Shown here piece after piece: positions 39,561 to 51,680 of a stretch of 64,000 nucleotides of DNA. The position numbers and the translations under genes are program-made. The notes beneath the pieces are model-generated. The model ran no database searches. It was not told where the DNA came from and was given only the letters and a program-made list of their open reading frames with translations. The stretch covers positions 57,553,159 through 57,617,158 of the forward strand of contig NC_071396.1 of NCBI RefSeq assembly GCF_022682495.2, given 5' to 3'. This DNA is from Desmodus rotundus. Its lineage: Eukaryota > Chordata > Mammalia > Chiroptera > Phyllostomidae. Each line of letters begins with the position of its first letter. Within the stretch, counting starts at the first letter, position 1.

Positions 39561-41945
39561 TCCACCCACCACTCCTGGGTTCCCACATCATGACAGGGTC
39601 CTTGGATGTCTAAAGGGACCCAAATCCTAGGGAAGGGAGTGATCTGCCCATTGATGAGTGGACAAGATGGCATCCCAATGTATTCTTCTGGCACTAGGAT
39701 TCAAGACACTGGGGCATTTTACAAGGCACCAAAGCCTTGGAGAGGGAGGGTGCATCTCAATTCACAGAGAGGTAGGGAGCCAGGTCCGCACCTCTCTACT
39801 ATGAGTGGCCTGTGACCTGGTCAGGCAGTGTTACCCACATTGTAGGGTTTTCCACCAGGTTTTGGTTTCTTTGTGGACTGGTCATAGAGTGGCAATGTTC
39901 TCAGCCCTACTGAGCACACATGAGGTGCTTTGCTTATACATGATCCCAGAGACTTGCACTGGCCCCAAAACACAGGGATGGCTATTTGCCCCCATTTTAC
40001 AGATGGGGCAACTGAGGGTCCAAGGGTTAGAGACTTGGTCAAGGTTACAGCCACAATGAAAGCTGGTTCTGCCCTCCTCATCCTTTTTCCTTGCATTCAA
40101 GGCCTGGGGCAGTGTAGGTGGGGCTCAAGCATCCTCCTGCCTGCCCCCCATCCCTCTGGCCAGTCAATGTTATGATGTTATCGCAGCTGATTTAATTTCA
40201 AAGACAGATTGAGCTGTGGTGGGTGGGGGAGCAGTTACTCAAAACCATCTGCCCTGTTGTCATGGGAATGGGCTCTCAGCAATTGTTCAGGGGCTGAATC
40301 CAGATAAGGGCATGGAGGGGGCTGGAGAGGACTGCGTGAACAGAGTGGGGATGGGTGGGACAATGGCGGAGCAGGGAAAGACATGGAAGAAAGGAAAGAC
40401 TCAGAAAAAGAGGTAAGGGCACAGAGACATGAGGGAACCGAGATGAGGGCCCCGGGAGACAGGGCAAATGTGACCAAATGAAGAGACTTGGAGAAACAGA
40501 AAAACACCTGGACATAGCTACGGAATGGATGCCAATCACAGTCTCAGAGCAAATTCGGTGGGTGGAACAAAGGGTGAAAGGGATGCCTTGCCTGCCCACA
40601 GCTCTCTTGGCCACAGACCCCCACACTAACTCCAGACACCATGCTAAGCCATGGCTTCTCACAGCAGTGCTCCTACTGGGACAGGTCTTGGGGGAACATT
40701 CAGACCTCATCTGGTTCTTCTGCCACAACAGGATCGCAGATCCCAGTGTTTCTCCCTGGGTCAAGCTCAGCTCAGGGTTGGGACAATAACTGTTTCTGCC
40801 AAACAGCAGCCAGCACCCTTGATCTGGCTTTTAGGAAAATCACATCATCAAAACTTGCCAAGACAACATGGGCCTCATCTTGAAGAGAGAGGGGAGGGGC
40901 TGAGCATCTACATTGTGCTTTGTCTACCAAACATCCGTGCCTCCAGACAGCCCTCCCCATTTTACAAGACAGGAACTTGGAAAAAGAGCCCCTACTGTAA
41001 CATATTTGTCCATCACCTCTTGTGGGACAGGGCTTGAAAGGTACTGGGACAGCAATATAGGGGCTTTGTTCTGTTGGACCCCACCACCCATGCCCCACCT
41101 TCCCCAAGCTCAGGGCCTGGCTCGCCTCAGCCCTATCCCCAAGATGCCCTGGTTCTGTTCTCACAGACAAAGCCTTAGCGCATCCCCCAGTTGGCCTGTG
41201 AGTCTTCGCAGATGCTGTCCTGTCCCAGCCAGATGGGGGAAGGGAGCACCAATTCAGCAATTTTAAGACAGCTGCTTCTGATGGCACACCACAACCCCCA
41301 ACTCCCCAGTCAGCCACCTGTATGGCCCCCATGATTGTCCTCCATATGCTGTCTGCCATTGTCTGGTCCTACTTCTGCATCAGGCCAACAGTATTATGTG
41401 CCAACACTACTGTCCAGTGCCCAGCTCAGAAAGTAGTACATATTGGGGCCTTAGGAATGCTGACATGTCCACTTCCACCTCAGCAGCAGTAGGCTCAGAC
41501 TTCAGATCTGGACATTCGCTGTATGCTTGATGACTCTGGCCTCCCTCAGGCATCTCACAATGACCCAGGGAGCTCCCACTGTGGACCTCTGCCCCAGCCT
41601 CCTCCCTGGGCTCCAGGCTACCAGCACCAACCTGCCTGAAGTGGCCCTCTATGGACAACTTCAGTGCTCCTCTGACTTTGTGACTCCCCTGCTCCAGCCC
41701 TCAGATAAAGCTGAGATACTTTCCTTCTAGATTTATTCATTCTACAGTCATTCATTACTACATTTGCATTTCTAGTAGTACAAAGTCCAAACTTCCCAAA
41801 GCAGCTCACAGGATACTATTAAAATCCCCTTTGAATTCAAACAAATTGGACTAGTATGCCCTCAGGTGGAAACCTCCAAACTATGCTCAAAGACCCAGGA
41901 CAAAGTTCCAATACTCACCAAGACCCCAGGCTCCCAGCCTCATCC
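39561..41945. other. Intergenic sequence
   Basis: MIR-like CCCCATTTTACAGATGGGGC near 39,990. A possible noncoding element is at 40,160-40,310. No gene supported; open frames on both strands overlap and lack domains. Confidence 0.4.
40160..40310. promoter_or_regulatory. Possible conserved noncoding element
   Basis: Non-repetitive text with GATGTTATCGCAGCTGATTT, ACCATCTGCC and CCAGATAAGG: GATA and E-box motifs within 150 bp. Weak evidence from composition only. Confidence 0.25.
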
Positions 41946-42039
41946 TTCACTATCTCCCACCTCCCTCTTTTATTTTTCAATGGGTGATTAATTGATTATG
42001 ATAAAATACACATAACAATAACACATATGTAAAATACAC

Positions 42040-42345
42040 ATAAAAGGACAGCAATAGAAGAATTAGGAAAGATCACCAGAGCAAAGGTGTCTTTAGAGAC
42101 CAGGGCTAAGATCATCCATCCCCTTGTATTCCTAATTATTATGTATGGATGCAAAAGTTGGATAGTGAAGAAGGCTAGTGGGAAAAAAATGGATTCCTTT
42201 GAAATATGAAGGAGAGCTCTACAGATACCCTGGACCTCCAGAAAGATGAACAAATGGGTCCTAGAGCAAATTAAACCTGAAACATCGCTGAAGGCAAAAA
42301 TAACAAAACTGAAGCTGTCCACTTCAGCTACATCATTCTAATTTC
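42040..42345 (+). pseudogene. RTE-type LINE reverse-transcriptase C-terminal relic
   Basis: Read in one frame with a single stop, the DNA gives LGKITRAKVSLETRAKII, MYGCKSWIVKKA, KKMDSFEI, then RRALQIPWTSRKMNKWVLEQ and IKPETSLKAKITKLKLS. This is the order of the well-known RTE-type motif run (VMYGCESWTxKKA, DAFELWCWRR, ILxxIxPExSLE, KLKLxYFGH). It marks an old non-L1 LINE fragment. Subfamily not assigned. Confidence 0.65.
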
Positions 42346-43575
42346 TGCTTATATGAACTTGACTCCTTTAGGGACCTCATATAAGTGGAATTATACAATA
42401 TTTGTCCTTCTGTTAGGCTTCTATTTATTGCTTGGACTTGCCCTGCTCTTTCTTGACTTAAGTGGGCAGGCATTTTCACCCACAATGGGTAGGCATGATT
42501 GTGGGTGATTGCAGGCAAAGTTGACCCCACCCAGAAGAGGAAAGGAGTGAGAAGCAATATTTGGCAACAGCCTTGAAAACTTCTAGTGCCCTTTATGTAC
42601 ATGGCAATTCTATATGGACAAGTTTGTGAGAATTCTAAAATTATTTTTCAGCTTGTGCTTATTATAACAAATTAAAAATGTATAGAAGAATGTAAAATAA
42701 AAATACCCTCACAGACACACCCAATACTTGGCTCCCTAGATATTTCACTGGAGGAGGTTTGCAAAGTATCCTAGCTAACATTTTAGAAAACTTTACTGTG
42801 CATGTGTATATTTTTCCTTTTTAACCAAAATGAGCACCATTCCACATGTGTCATGATGCCTCTTGCTTTATCCACATAGCAGTATATTGTGGACGGTTGC
42901 TGCCCTCCATGTAACCCCATCTCATAGAAGGGGAGAATGATGCTTCTTGGGGGAAAAGTAACTCAAGTTCACCAGACAGGAAGTAGATGGGTGGGGCCAG
43001 ATCCCAGGTCATTGGACAACCAGCCTCCTGCTGCCTCCAACCAGGTCTCTTCTCCTAGAAACAGATACCCAGCTGTCCCTGGGGTCTGATGGGAGTTGAG
43101 GCTTCAGCTTCATTCCTGTTGGGCTATTTTTGTTACCAAGTCTGTCAGAACCCAAGTAAATAGTGCGGAGATCCACCCCCACACCCACCCCCGCCCACCC
43201 CCCCGCCATAGGGTTGTGGGGGGTAGGGTGTACAGATCTCCAGCCTCGGGTGAGATATATACCAGGTTCTGGTAGGAGGGATGAGGTTTAGAGTCAGACA
43301 GATGGGGGTCTAGTCAATGGGCAAGTCATCTCACCCCTCTGAGCCTCAGTTTCCTTTTATGCCAAATAATACATTTCTACCCACTACATTTGTCCCTCGC
43401 ACCAGTGCTGGGGATGGTAGCATGTGATGAGTAATGGTTTGTATGCAATGCCTCCCATGCTCATTTGTCCCCTTTTCTTGTCAGTGTCCATGTGGTTGGG
43501 ATGAGGGTGAGGGCAGCAGGCTTGCTCCCTACTGCTTCACAGACCACCCCTCTCAGACTTTTCCGGCCTTTGCTC
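42346..43575. other. Intergenic sequence with MIR and L1-type scraps
   Basis: GGGCAAGTCATCTCACCCCT with GAGCCTCAGTTTCCTTTTAT at 43,319-43,360 is MIR. ACAATATTTGTCCTTCTGTT at about 42,396 recalls an L1 3' region. No gene supported. Confidence 0.45.
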
Positions 43576-43901
43576 ACGCTGCTCCTCACTTCTTCTTCTT
43601 CTTTTTTTTTTTTCATTAAACTTTGTTTTAATGGGTCCAAAATTCGGTGACAGATTTTGGTCAAGTTGTTTCCGTTAAAAAGTACTGATTTAAAAAACTA
43701 ATAACTTAAAAATTGCCACACACACACAAAAACCAAATGGTCCACAAAACATTCTCCTTTCCTTCTGAAGGTTTTACGATGCATTGTAATCATTAACCAG
43801 TCCTTTGCTATTAAACTTAAGTGGCCAATTGAGACAAACAGTTCTTATACCATGTTTCCACCACTGATTAAGACTGGGGTGGCAGGTGTTGGGGATAATA
43901 T

Positions 43902-44755
43902 TCATTTAGCCTTCTGATCTTTCTGGGCAGACTTGGTGACTTTGCCAGCTCCAGCCGCCTTCTTGTCCACTACTTTGATGACACCAACAGCAACTGTCTG
44001 GCTCATGTCACGAACAGCAAAGCGGCCCAGAGGAGAATAGTCAGAGAAGCTCTCAACACACATGGGCTTGCCAGGAACCATATCAACAATGGCAGCATCA
44101 CCAGATTTCAAAAACTTTGGGCCATCTTCCAGCTTCTTCCCAGAGCAAGGATCAATCTTCTCCTTCAGCTCAGCAAATTTGCAGGCAATATGAGCTGTGT
44201 GACAATCCAGAACAAGTGCATAACTGGCACTGATTTGGCATGGATAGTTGAAGATGATCATCTGAGCTGTGAAGCCAGCAGCTTCCATTGGTGGGTCATT
44301 TTTGCTATCACCAGCCACATTGCCATGAAGAACATCTTTGACAGACACGTTCTTGACATTGAAGCCCACATTGTCCCCAGGAAGCGCTTCACTCAGATAG
44401 TCAAGGTGCATTTCAACAGACTTTACTTCAGTTGTAACGTTGACTGGAGCAAAGGTGAACACCATGCCAGGTTTGAGAACACCAGTCTCCACTCGGCCCA
44501 CAGGGACAGTACCAATGACACCAATTTTGTAGACATCCTGGAGAGGCAGACGTAGGGGCTTGTTAGTTGGATGAGTTGGTGGCAGGATGCAATCCAGAGC
44601 TTCCAGCAGCATGGTTCCACTGGAACTGCCATCTTTATGAGTGATTTCCATCCCTTGAACCACGGCATGTTAGCACTTGGCTCCAGAATGTTGTGACCAT
44701 TCCAATCAGAAATTGGCACAAATGCTACTGTGTCAGGGTTGTACCCAATTTCCTT
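43902..44755 (-). pseudogene. EEF1A1P: C-terminal half of the EEF1A1 retrocopy
   Basis: Open over 253 codons, with domain II and III landmarks of EF-1alpha: [51 protein letters not shown] and the end [13 protein letters not shown]. Several substitutions at normally invariant positions (for example HYESL altered to HLDYL, and HPGQISAGYAPVLDC changed at three or more sites) show relaxed constraint. Confidence 0.9.
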
Positions 44756-45012
44756 TCTTTTTTAAAAAAAATTTTATTGTTATTCAATTACAGTTGTATG
44801 CCTTTTCTCCCCATCCCTCCACCCCACCCCAGAAAAACCACCTCCCTCCCCCACCACCACCCTCCCCCTTGATTTTGCCCATGTGTCCTTTATAGTAGTT
44901 CCTGTAATCCCATTTCCAGACTGTCCCCTCCCCACTCCTCCCTGGCTATTGTTAGATTGTTCTTAACTTCAATGTCTCTGGTTATATTTTGTTTGCTTTT
45001 TTCTTTTGTTGA

Positions 45013-48000
45013 TTATGTTGCAGTTAAAGGTGAGATCATATGGTATTTGTCCCTCACCGCCTGGCTTATTTCACTTAGTATAATGCTCTCCAGTTCCATC
45101 CATGCTGTTGCAAAGGGTATAAGCTCCTTCTTTCTCTCTGCTGCATAGAATTCCATTGTGTAAATATACCATAGTTTTTGGATCCACTCATTTGCTGATG
45201 GGCACCTAGGTTGCTTCCAGTACTTGGCTATTGTAAAGTGTGCTGCTATGAACATTGGGGTGCATATATTCTTTTGGATTGTTGTTTCAGGGTTCCTAGG
45301 GTATAATCCCAGCAGCGGAATTACTGGGTCAAAGGGCAGTTCCATTTTTAGTTTTCTAAGGAAATTCCATACTGTTGTCCACAGCGGCTGCACCAGTCTG
45401 CATTCCCACCGACAGTGTACTAGGGTTCCCTTTTCTCCTCATCCTCTCCAACATTTGTTTGTTGGTTTGTTTATGTTGGCCACTCTGACTGGTGTGAGAT
45501 GGTACCTCATTGTGGTTTTAATTTGCATCTCTCTGATTGCTAGTGATCCTGAGCATCTTTTCATATGTCTCTGGGCCCTCTATATGTCTTCCTTGGCGAA
45601 GTGTCTGTTCAAGTCCTTCGCCCATTTTTTCACTGGGTTGTTTGTCTTCCTGGAGTGCAGTTATGTGAGTTCGTTATATATTTTGGAGATCAGCCCCTTG
45701 TCTGAGGTATCATTGGCAAATATATTTTCCCATTCTGTTGGTTCTCTTTTCATTTTAACACTGTTTTCTTTAGCCCTGCAGAAGCTTTTTATTTTGATGA
45801 GGGCCCATCTGTTTATTCTTTCCTTTATGTCCCTTGCTTTGGGAGTCATATCTGTGAGGATGTTGCTGCGTGGAATGTCTGAGATTTTTCTGCCAATGTT
45901 TTCCTCTAGGGCTTATGTGGTGTCACAACTTATATAGGTCTTTTATCCATCTTAAATGTATTTTTGTGTATGGTGTAAGTTGGTGATCGAGTTCCATTTT
46001 TTTGCACATAGCTGTCCAACACCATTTGTTGAAGAGGTTGTTTTTGCTCCATTTTATACTCCTGCCTCCTTTGTCAAATATTAATTGACCATAAAGACTT
46101 GAGTTTATTTCTGGGATCTCTGTTCTGTTCCATTGTTCTGTATGCCTGTTTTTATGCCAGTACCAGGCTGTTTAGATTACAGTGGCCTTGGAATAGAGTT
46201 TGATATCAGGTATTGTGATCCCTCCTGCTTTGTTCTTCTTTCTCAAAATTGCTGCAGCTATTCGAGGTCGTATATGGTTCCATATGAATTTCTGAAATGT
46301 TTGTTCTATATCTATGAAATATGTCATGGGTACTCTAATAGGGATTGCATTGAATCTATAAATTGCTTTGGGTAATATGGCCATTTTGATGATGTTAATT
46401 CTTCCAATCCATGAGCATGGTACATGCTTCCATTTGTTTGTGTCTTCCTTAATTTCTTTCTTCAGTGTTGTGTAGTTTTCTGAGTACAGGTCTTTCACCT
46501 CCTTGGTTAGGTTTATTCCTAGGGACTTTATTTTTCTTGTCGCTATATCAAATGGGATTTTTTTCCTGATTTCTGTTTCTGATGTTTCGTTGTTGGTATA
46601 CAGGAATGCCTTTGATTTCTGAGTATTGACTTTGTATCCAGCTGTTTTGCCAAATTCATGTGTTAGGTTTAAGAGTTTTTTGTAGAGTCTATAGGATTTT
46701 CCATGTACACTATCATGTCATCTACAAACAGTGACAGTTTCATTTCCTCCTTTCCAATTTGGATGCCTTTTATTGCTTTTCCTTGTCTGATAGCTGAGGC
46801 TAGGATTTCCAATACTGTGTTGAATAGGAATGGTGAGAGAGGGTATCCTTGTCTTGTTCCTGATCTTAGTGGGAAAGCTCTAAGATTTTGCGAATTGAGT
46901 ATGATGTTGGGTGTAGGTCTCTCATATATGGCCTTAATATGTTGAAGAGTGCTCCCTCTATTCCCACTTTGCTGAGTGTTTTTATCAGAAATGGGTGCTG
47001 TACCTTATCAGATGCTTTTTCCACATCTATTGATATGATCAAGTGGTTTTTGTCTTCCCTTTTGTTTATGTGGTGTATTATGTTTATTGATCTGCAAATA
47101 TTGTACCATCCTTGCATCCCTCGGATGAATCCCACTTGGTCATGGTGTATCATCTTTTTAATGTATTGCTGGATGCAGATTGCCAATATTTTGTTGAGAA
47201 TTTTAGTGTCTATGTTCATCAGCAATATTGGCCTAAAGTTTTCTTTCTTCATTGTGCCTTTCTCTGGTTTTGGGATTACGATGATGCTGACTGCATAAAA
47301 AGAGTTTGGGAGTCTTCCATCAGTTTGGAATTTTTGAATAGTCTTTGAAGGATAGAGGTTAGCTGTTCCTTAAATTCTTTGTAGAATTTTCCTGTGAAAC
47401 CATCTGGTCCAGGGCTGTTGTGTGTTGGGAGTTTTTTGATGACTGCTTCAATTTTGTCTGTTGTTATTGGTCTGTTCAGGTTTTCTGCTTCTTCTTCATT
47501 CATTTTGGAAGATTATATTTGTCTAGAAATGTGTCCATTTCACTTAGGTTTTCAAATTTCTTGGAACACAGTTCTTCATAGTAATAATTTCTTACAATCC
47601 TTTGTATTTCTGTGGTATCAGTTGTAATCTCTCCTCTTTCATTTCTAATTGTGTTTATTTGGATCCTCTCTCTTATTTTCTTGATGAGCCTACTTAAAGG
47701 CTTGTCGATTTTGTTTATCTTTTCAAAGAACCAACTCCTGGATTCATTGATCCCTAGAGTTGTGCTTTTAGTCTCTATGTCATGTAACTCTGCTCTGATC
47801 TTGGTTATTTCCTTCCTTCTGCTTGCTCTGGGCTGTCTTTGTTGTTGTTCCTCCAGTTCTTGTAGGAGTAGGGTGGGTTGTTTGTTTGAAATGTTTCTAT
47901 TTTCTTAAGGTAGGCCTGTATTGCTATGAACTTCCCTCTCAGGACTGCCTTTGCTGTGTCCCATAGGTTTTAGGTTGTTGTGAGTTCGTTCTCATTTGTT

Positions 48001-48816
48001 TCCAGAAAGTTTTTGATTTCTTCCCTAATCTCGTTCTTGACCCATTCATTGCTTAATAGCATGCTATTCAGTCTCCATGATTTTGAGTGTTTGGGTTTTT
48101 TTCCTTTGGTGTTGGTTTCTAGTTTCAGTCCCTTGTGGTCAGAGAAAATGTTTGATATGATTTCAATTTTCTTGAAGTTGTTGGGGCTTGCTTTGTGTCC
48201 TATCATGTGGTCTATCTTTGAAAAAGTTCCATGTACACTTGAAAAGAATATGTATTTTGCTTCTTTGGGATGAAAAGCTCTATGTATATCAGTTAAGTCA
48301 TTTCCTCTAGGGTATTGCGTCATGACACAATATCCTTGTTGATATTTTGTTTGGAAGATCTGTCCATTTTTGACAGTGGGGTGTTAAAGTCCCCTACTAT
48401 AATTGTGTTGCTGTCAATATCTTTCTTGAAGTCCTCCAAGATTTTCTTTATGTATTTGGTGCTCCTATTCTGGGTGCATATATATTTACAATGTTTATGT
48501 CTTCTTGGTGGATTCTTCTTTTGACTATTATGAAGTGACCTTCTGGGTCTCTCTTTATGGCCCTTCTTTTGAAGTCTATTTTGTCTGATATGAGTATTGC
48601 TACTCCTGCCTTTTTTCCTGTCTATTTCGCTTGGAAAATTTGTTTCCAGCCCTTCACTTTCAGTCTATGTAGGTCTTTTGTCCTGAAGTGGGTCTCTTGT
48701 AGGCAGCATATGTGTGGGTCATGTTTTCTTATCCATTCAGCTATTCTATGTCTTTTGATTGGAGCATTTAATCCATTTACCTTTAAGGTTATTATCGATA
48801 GGTAGTTATTCATTGC
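45013..48816 (-). pseudogene. L1 ORF2 (endonuclease and reverse transcriptase), broken
   Basis: Starts MAMNNYLSIITLKVNGLNAP (endonuclease N-terminus). The SDH motif of the endonuclease appears as IFSDHKGLKLETN near 48,130. Reverse transcriptase blocks follow: SPGPDGFTGKFYKEF near 47,400, [18 protein letters not shown] near 47,030 and the catalytic box [13 protein letters not shown] near 46,720 (FVDD in place of the usual FADD). The end reads SEISQAVRDKYHMISPLTAT then stop. At least six frame breaks separate these blocks. Confidence 0.9.
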
Positions 48817-49778
48817 CATTTTTTCATACCTGTGTTCCTCTGTCTTTCTCCTTTCCTTCCTTTCCTTAAGCAGTCCCTTTAGCATCTCTTGCAGAGCAGG
48901 TTTGGTGGAGCTGTATTCTTTTAGACTTCTTTTGTCTGGGAAGCTCTTTATTTGGCCTTCTATCTTGATTGAGAGCTTTGCTGGGTAAAGTATCCATGGT
49001 TGCAGGCCTCTGGTTCTCATTAGTCAGAATATTTTTTGCCATTCTCTTCTGGCTTCGAGCATTTCCATTGAGAAGTTAGTTGCTAACCTTATTTGGGCTC
49101 CCTTGTATGTTACTTCTTGTTTCTCCCTTGCTGCCTTTAAGATCCTGTCTTTGTGTTGGAATTTTGCCATTTTAATTATTATGTGTCTTGCAGTGGGCCT
49201 CCATGGGTTCCTCTTGCTTGGGACTCTCTGTGTTTCCTGGATTTATGTGACTTTTTCTCTTATCAGATTAGGGAAATTTTCCATCATTACTTTTTCAAAC
49301 ATGTTTTCTATCCCTTGTTCTTCCTCTTCTCCTTCTGGCATCCCTATTATATGGATATTATTATGTTTCATGTTGTCCTGCATTTCCCTTAATCCCTCTT
49401 CATTCTTTCTGAGCCTCTTTTCCTTTTCTTGCTCTTTCTGGGTGTTTTTTTCTACCTGTCCTGTAACTCACTGATTCGATTCTCTGCTTCATCAAGTCTG
49501 CTTTTGATTCAATCTACTATGTTTTTCAGTTCAGAAATTATATTCTTCATTTCCTCTTGGCCCTTGTTGATAGTTTATATTTCTGTTTTCATGTTGATAT
49601 AGTTTGCAGTGAATTCATTGTAATTTCCCTGTAGTTTGTGGTAGTTCTCTGTGAGCTTCCTGATAACCATTGCTTTGAACTCAACATCTGATAGTTGACT
49701 TGCCTCTTTTTCAGTTAGCATTCTTTCTGAGGCTTCCTCCTTTGCTTTCATTTGGGGATTGTTTCTTTGTCTTCCCAT
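48817..49778 (-). pseudogene. L1 ORF1, broken
   Basis: The N-terminus MGRQRNNPQMKAKEEASERM leads into a coiled-coil (SQLSDVEFKAMVIRKLTENY). A stop codon soon follows at 49,575. The C-terminus is seen in 48,817-49,020 as PWILYPAKLSIKIEGQIKSF followed by KPALQEMLKGLLKERKERRK. The last codons run without stop into the ORF2 methionine. Confidence 0.85.
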
Positions 49779-49999
49779 TGTTTGTGAGACTCTTCTTGTT
49801 AGCCTCTGCTTCTTAAATTGATCTGTTCTGACTCCTTGGGTTTGTGGTATGAACTTCTATGGTTGAATGCCAGTGGGATATAGTGGTTACATCTCCTTAA
49901 TATCCTGTGCTCACTGGTCTTGAGCTGACATTTATGGGTCTAACAGGGTCTAACTCTGGTCTTTTCATAGCTGCAGGTTTTATTGTCTCAGCTGTGGAA

Positions 50000-50290
50000 A
50001 AAGGAGAGAAAGAAGGAAAAAGAAGGTGAAGGGTAGGAGGGGGAAAAAGGAATAGAAAAGGAATGGAAGGAAGGAGGGAAGAAGGAATAAAAAACGATCG
50101 GAGGAAAGATATGAAGAAGGAATTTTATCAAAAATTGAAACAAAAAAATAAATAAAATAAGGCAGGAAGAAGGAATAAAAAAGGTAAAGGATGGAAGGAA
50201 GAAGGAATAAAAAAGAAAGAAGGACAGAAAGGAAGAAGGAATTTAGGGCGAAAGGAGAAAAAAAAAAGAGAGAGAGAGAGAAAAGAAAAA
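50000..50290. repeat. Purine-rich tract in the L1 5'UTR
   Basis: GAAGGAATAAAAAAGG-like units recur about four times among GGAAG/GAAA runs, ending in a short GA microsatellite (50,269-50,281). Confidence 0.7.
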
Positions 50291-50769
50291 ATAATATTCT
50301 TCTGCTGGCTTTAAACCGGTCAGGTTAGTTCTGTTGGTCTCCCTGTCTGTGAAACGGGAGGGGGTGGTTGGAGGGATTGGTTTCACTTTTCTCCCTTCCT
50401 GAGCCACACTCTTCGCTGTTGTTCAGCCTCCAGTCCAGTTCTTTAGGGTCCTTCTGCTCCCCCCTAGGCCTTTAGTTCACCAGTTGTGCTGTCCCTGAGT
50501 TGCACCAATTGGGGGCAACTCACACTCCACCTTCTTGCTCTTTACTCTCTTAGATGCTAGGGCCTCTGGGTGCTCCTTCAGGGTAGTTCAGCCCCCTACT
50601 GGGTGAAGTCTTTCCAAGGACTGCAGTCTCCCCTAGCCCTGCAGCTCCGCTGTGCTGGGGGTTCTGCCTTCCTCCTAGAGAGCGAGCAGGCCCTGCAGGG
50701 CTCTGTGCACAGGGGCTCGGTGGGAGTTGTTCAGAACGGGTGCTTTTAGATGTTGTCGCCTGTGGGCAG

Positions 50770-51240
50770 TCAGGCCGTTGATCCCGTTGCGTGGGGGATC
50801 CCCAGCTTTGGGCTTGTGTGCGGGGCAGCCAGCCGCTGATCTGGGTGAGCACCCTCTCAAGGTTTCAGTTGTGGGCGCCCACTCGGGGTTCAGGTGCCGG
50901 CGCCCAGGCTGCTGATCTAGGTGCGTGCCCACCTAAGCGCTTTGGGTCTGTGCGCCCAGGCAGCCAGCCACTGATCAGGTTGGGAGCCCACCCGGGGTTT
51001 CAGTTGTGGGCATCCAGGCCGCTGATCGAGGTGCGCGCCCACCTGGCATTTCAGGTGTGGGCCCCAGGCCACTGATTGGTGTATGTGCCCACTGGGGTGC
51101 TTTGGGCCTGTGTGCCTAGGCAGCCGGGCCACTGATCAGGGTGCTTGCCCACCCGGGGTTTCTGTTGTGGGCGCCCAGTCGCTGATCTGGGTGTGTGCCA
51201 ACCAGGCTTCAGGTGTGTGCTGGGGCTGCTTATCCCGCGT
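50770..51240 (-). repeat. Tandem monomers in the L1 5'UTR (about 50-75 bp each)
   Basis: Eight diverged units, each holding GCTGATCTGGGTG- or CACTGATCAGGGTG-like text, GTGCCCACC, then GGTTTCAGTTGTGGGCGCC or GCTTTGGGCCTGTGTGCC. In mouse L1 such monomers act as the promoter. Here they are read on the opposite strand to the window. Confidence 0.75.
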
Positions 51241-51680
51241 TCAGAGTCCAGGGGCTGAGGGGGGAGGGGTGCAAGAGGCCACTGCTGCTGCGGAGAATTC
51301 TCTACCTAGCCACTGAGTGCCTCTATTATCTCTTTTTCTTTTCGAGAAATTCTTCCTATTCAAGCCCCTCTGGTCCAAACAAGCACCTGACTTCTCACAC
51401 AGCCCAGCCTGGCTCTCTCCCAAGAATCCTGCAGGAGACCCTGTGCCCGGGCGGGGGCTTCAGCCGCCCTGGTCCCCACGCTGGTCCCAGGGACCTTATT
51501 GTCCTTAAGCACTCTTCTTACCATCTGATCTTTCAATGTCCTCTATCTTTGGTCTCCAATCTTCATATATGCTGGAATACCGTTGGCTGTTCGCTCTGTT
51601 CCTCAGATCAGCTTGGCGTCACTGGTGCTGAAGGGAAGTGGACTCTGCTCCCACCTATCTTGCCACCATCTTCGAGACCT

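Larger units (their letters stand above)
44756..51680 (-). mobile_element. Full-length L1 retrotransposon, inactivated, inside the EEF1A1 retrocopy
   Basis: The 6.9-kb insert sits between imperfect 12-bp duplications of EF-1alpha sequence (CCCAATTTCCTT at 44744-44755 and CCCAATTTTCTT at 51681-51692). On the minus strand it starts GAGGTCTCGAAGATGGTGGC. It then has a 5'UTR of about 1.9 kb including tandem monomers, ORF1, ORF2, and a short 3'UTR ending in AATAAAATTTT and an A-rich tail. ORF1 and ORF2 both carry stops and frameshifts, so the copy is dead. It shows that the host retrocopy is older than this L1. Confidence 0.93.

Noticed and set aside
45224..45937. Long hydrophobic plus-strand frame resembling a membrane protein
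   Set aside because: Antisense of L1 ORF2; L1 antisense strands typically give hydrophobic frames. Other plus-strand frames at 46-49 kb are the same.
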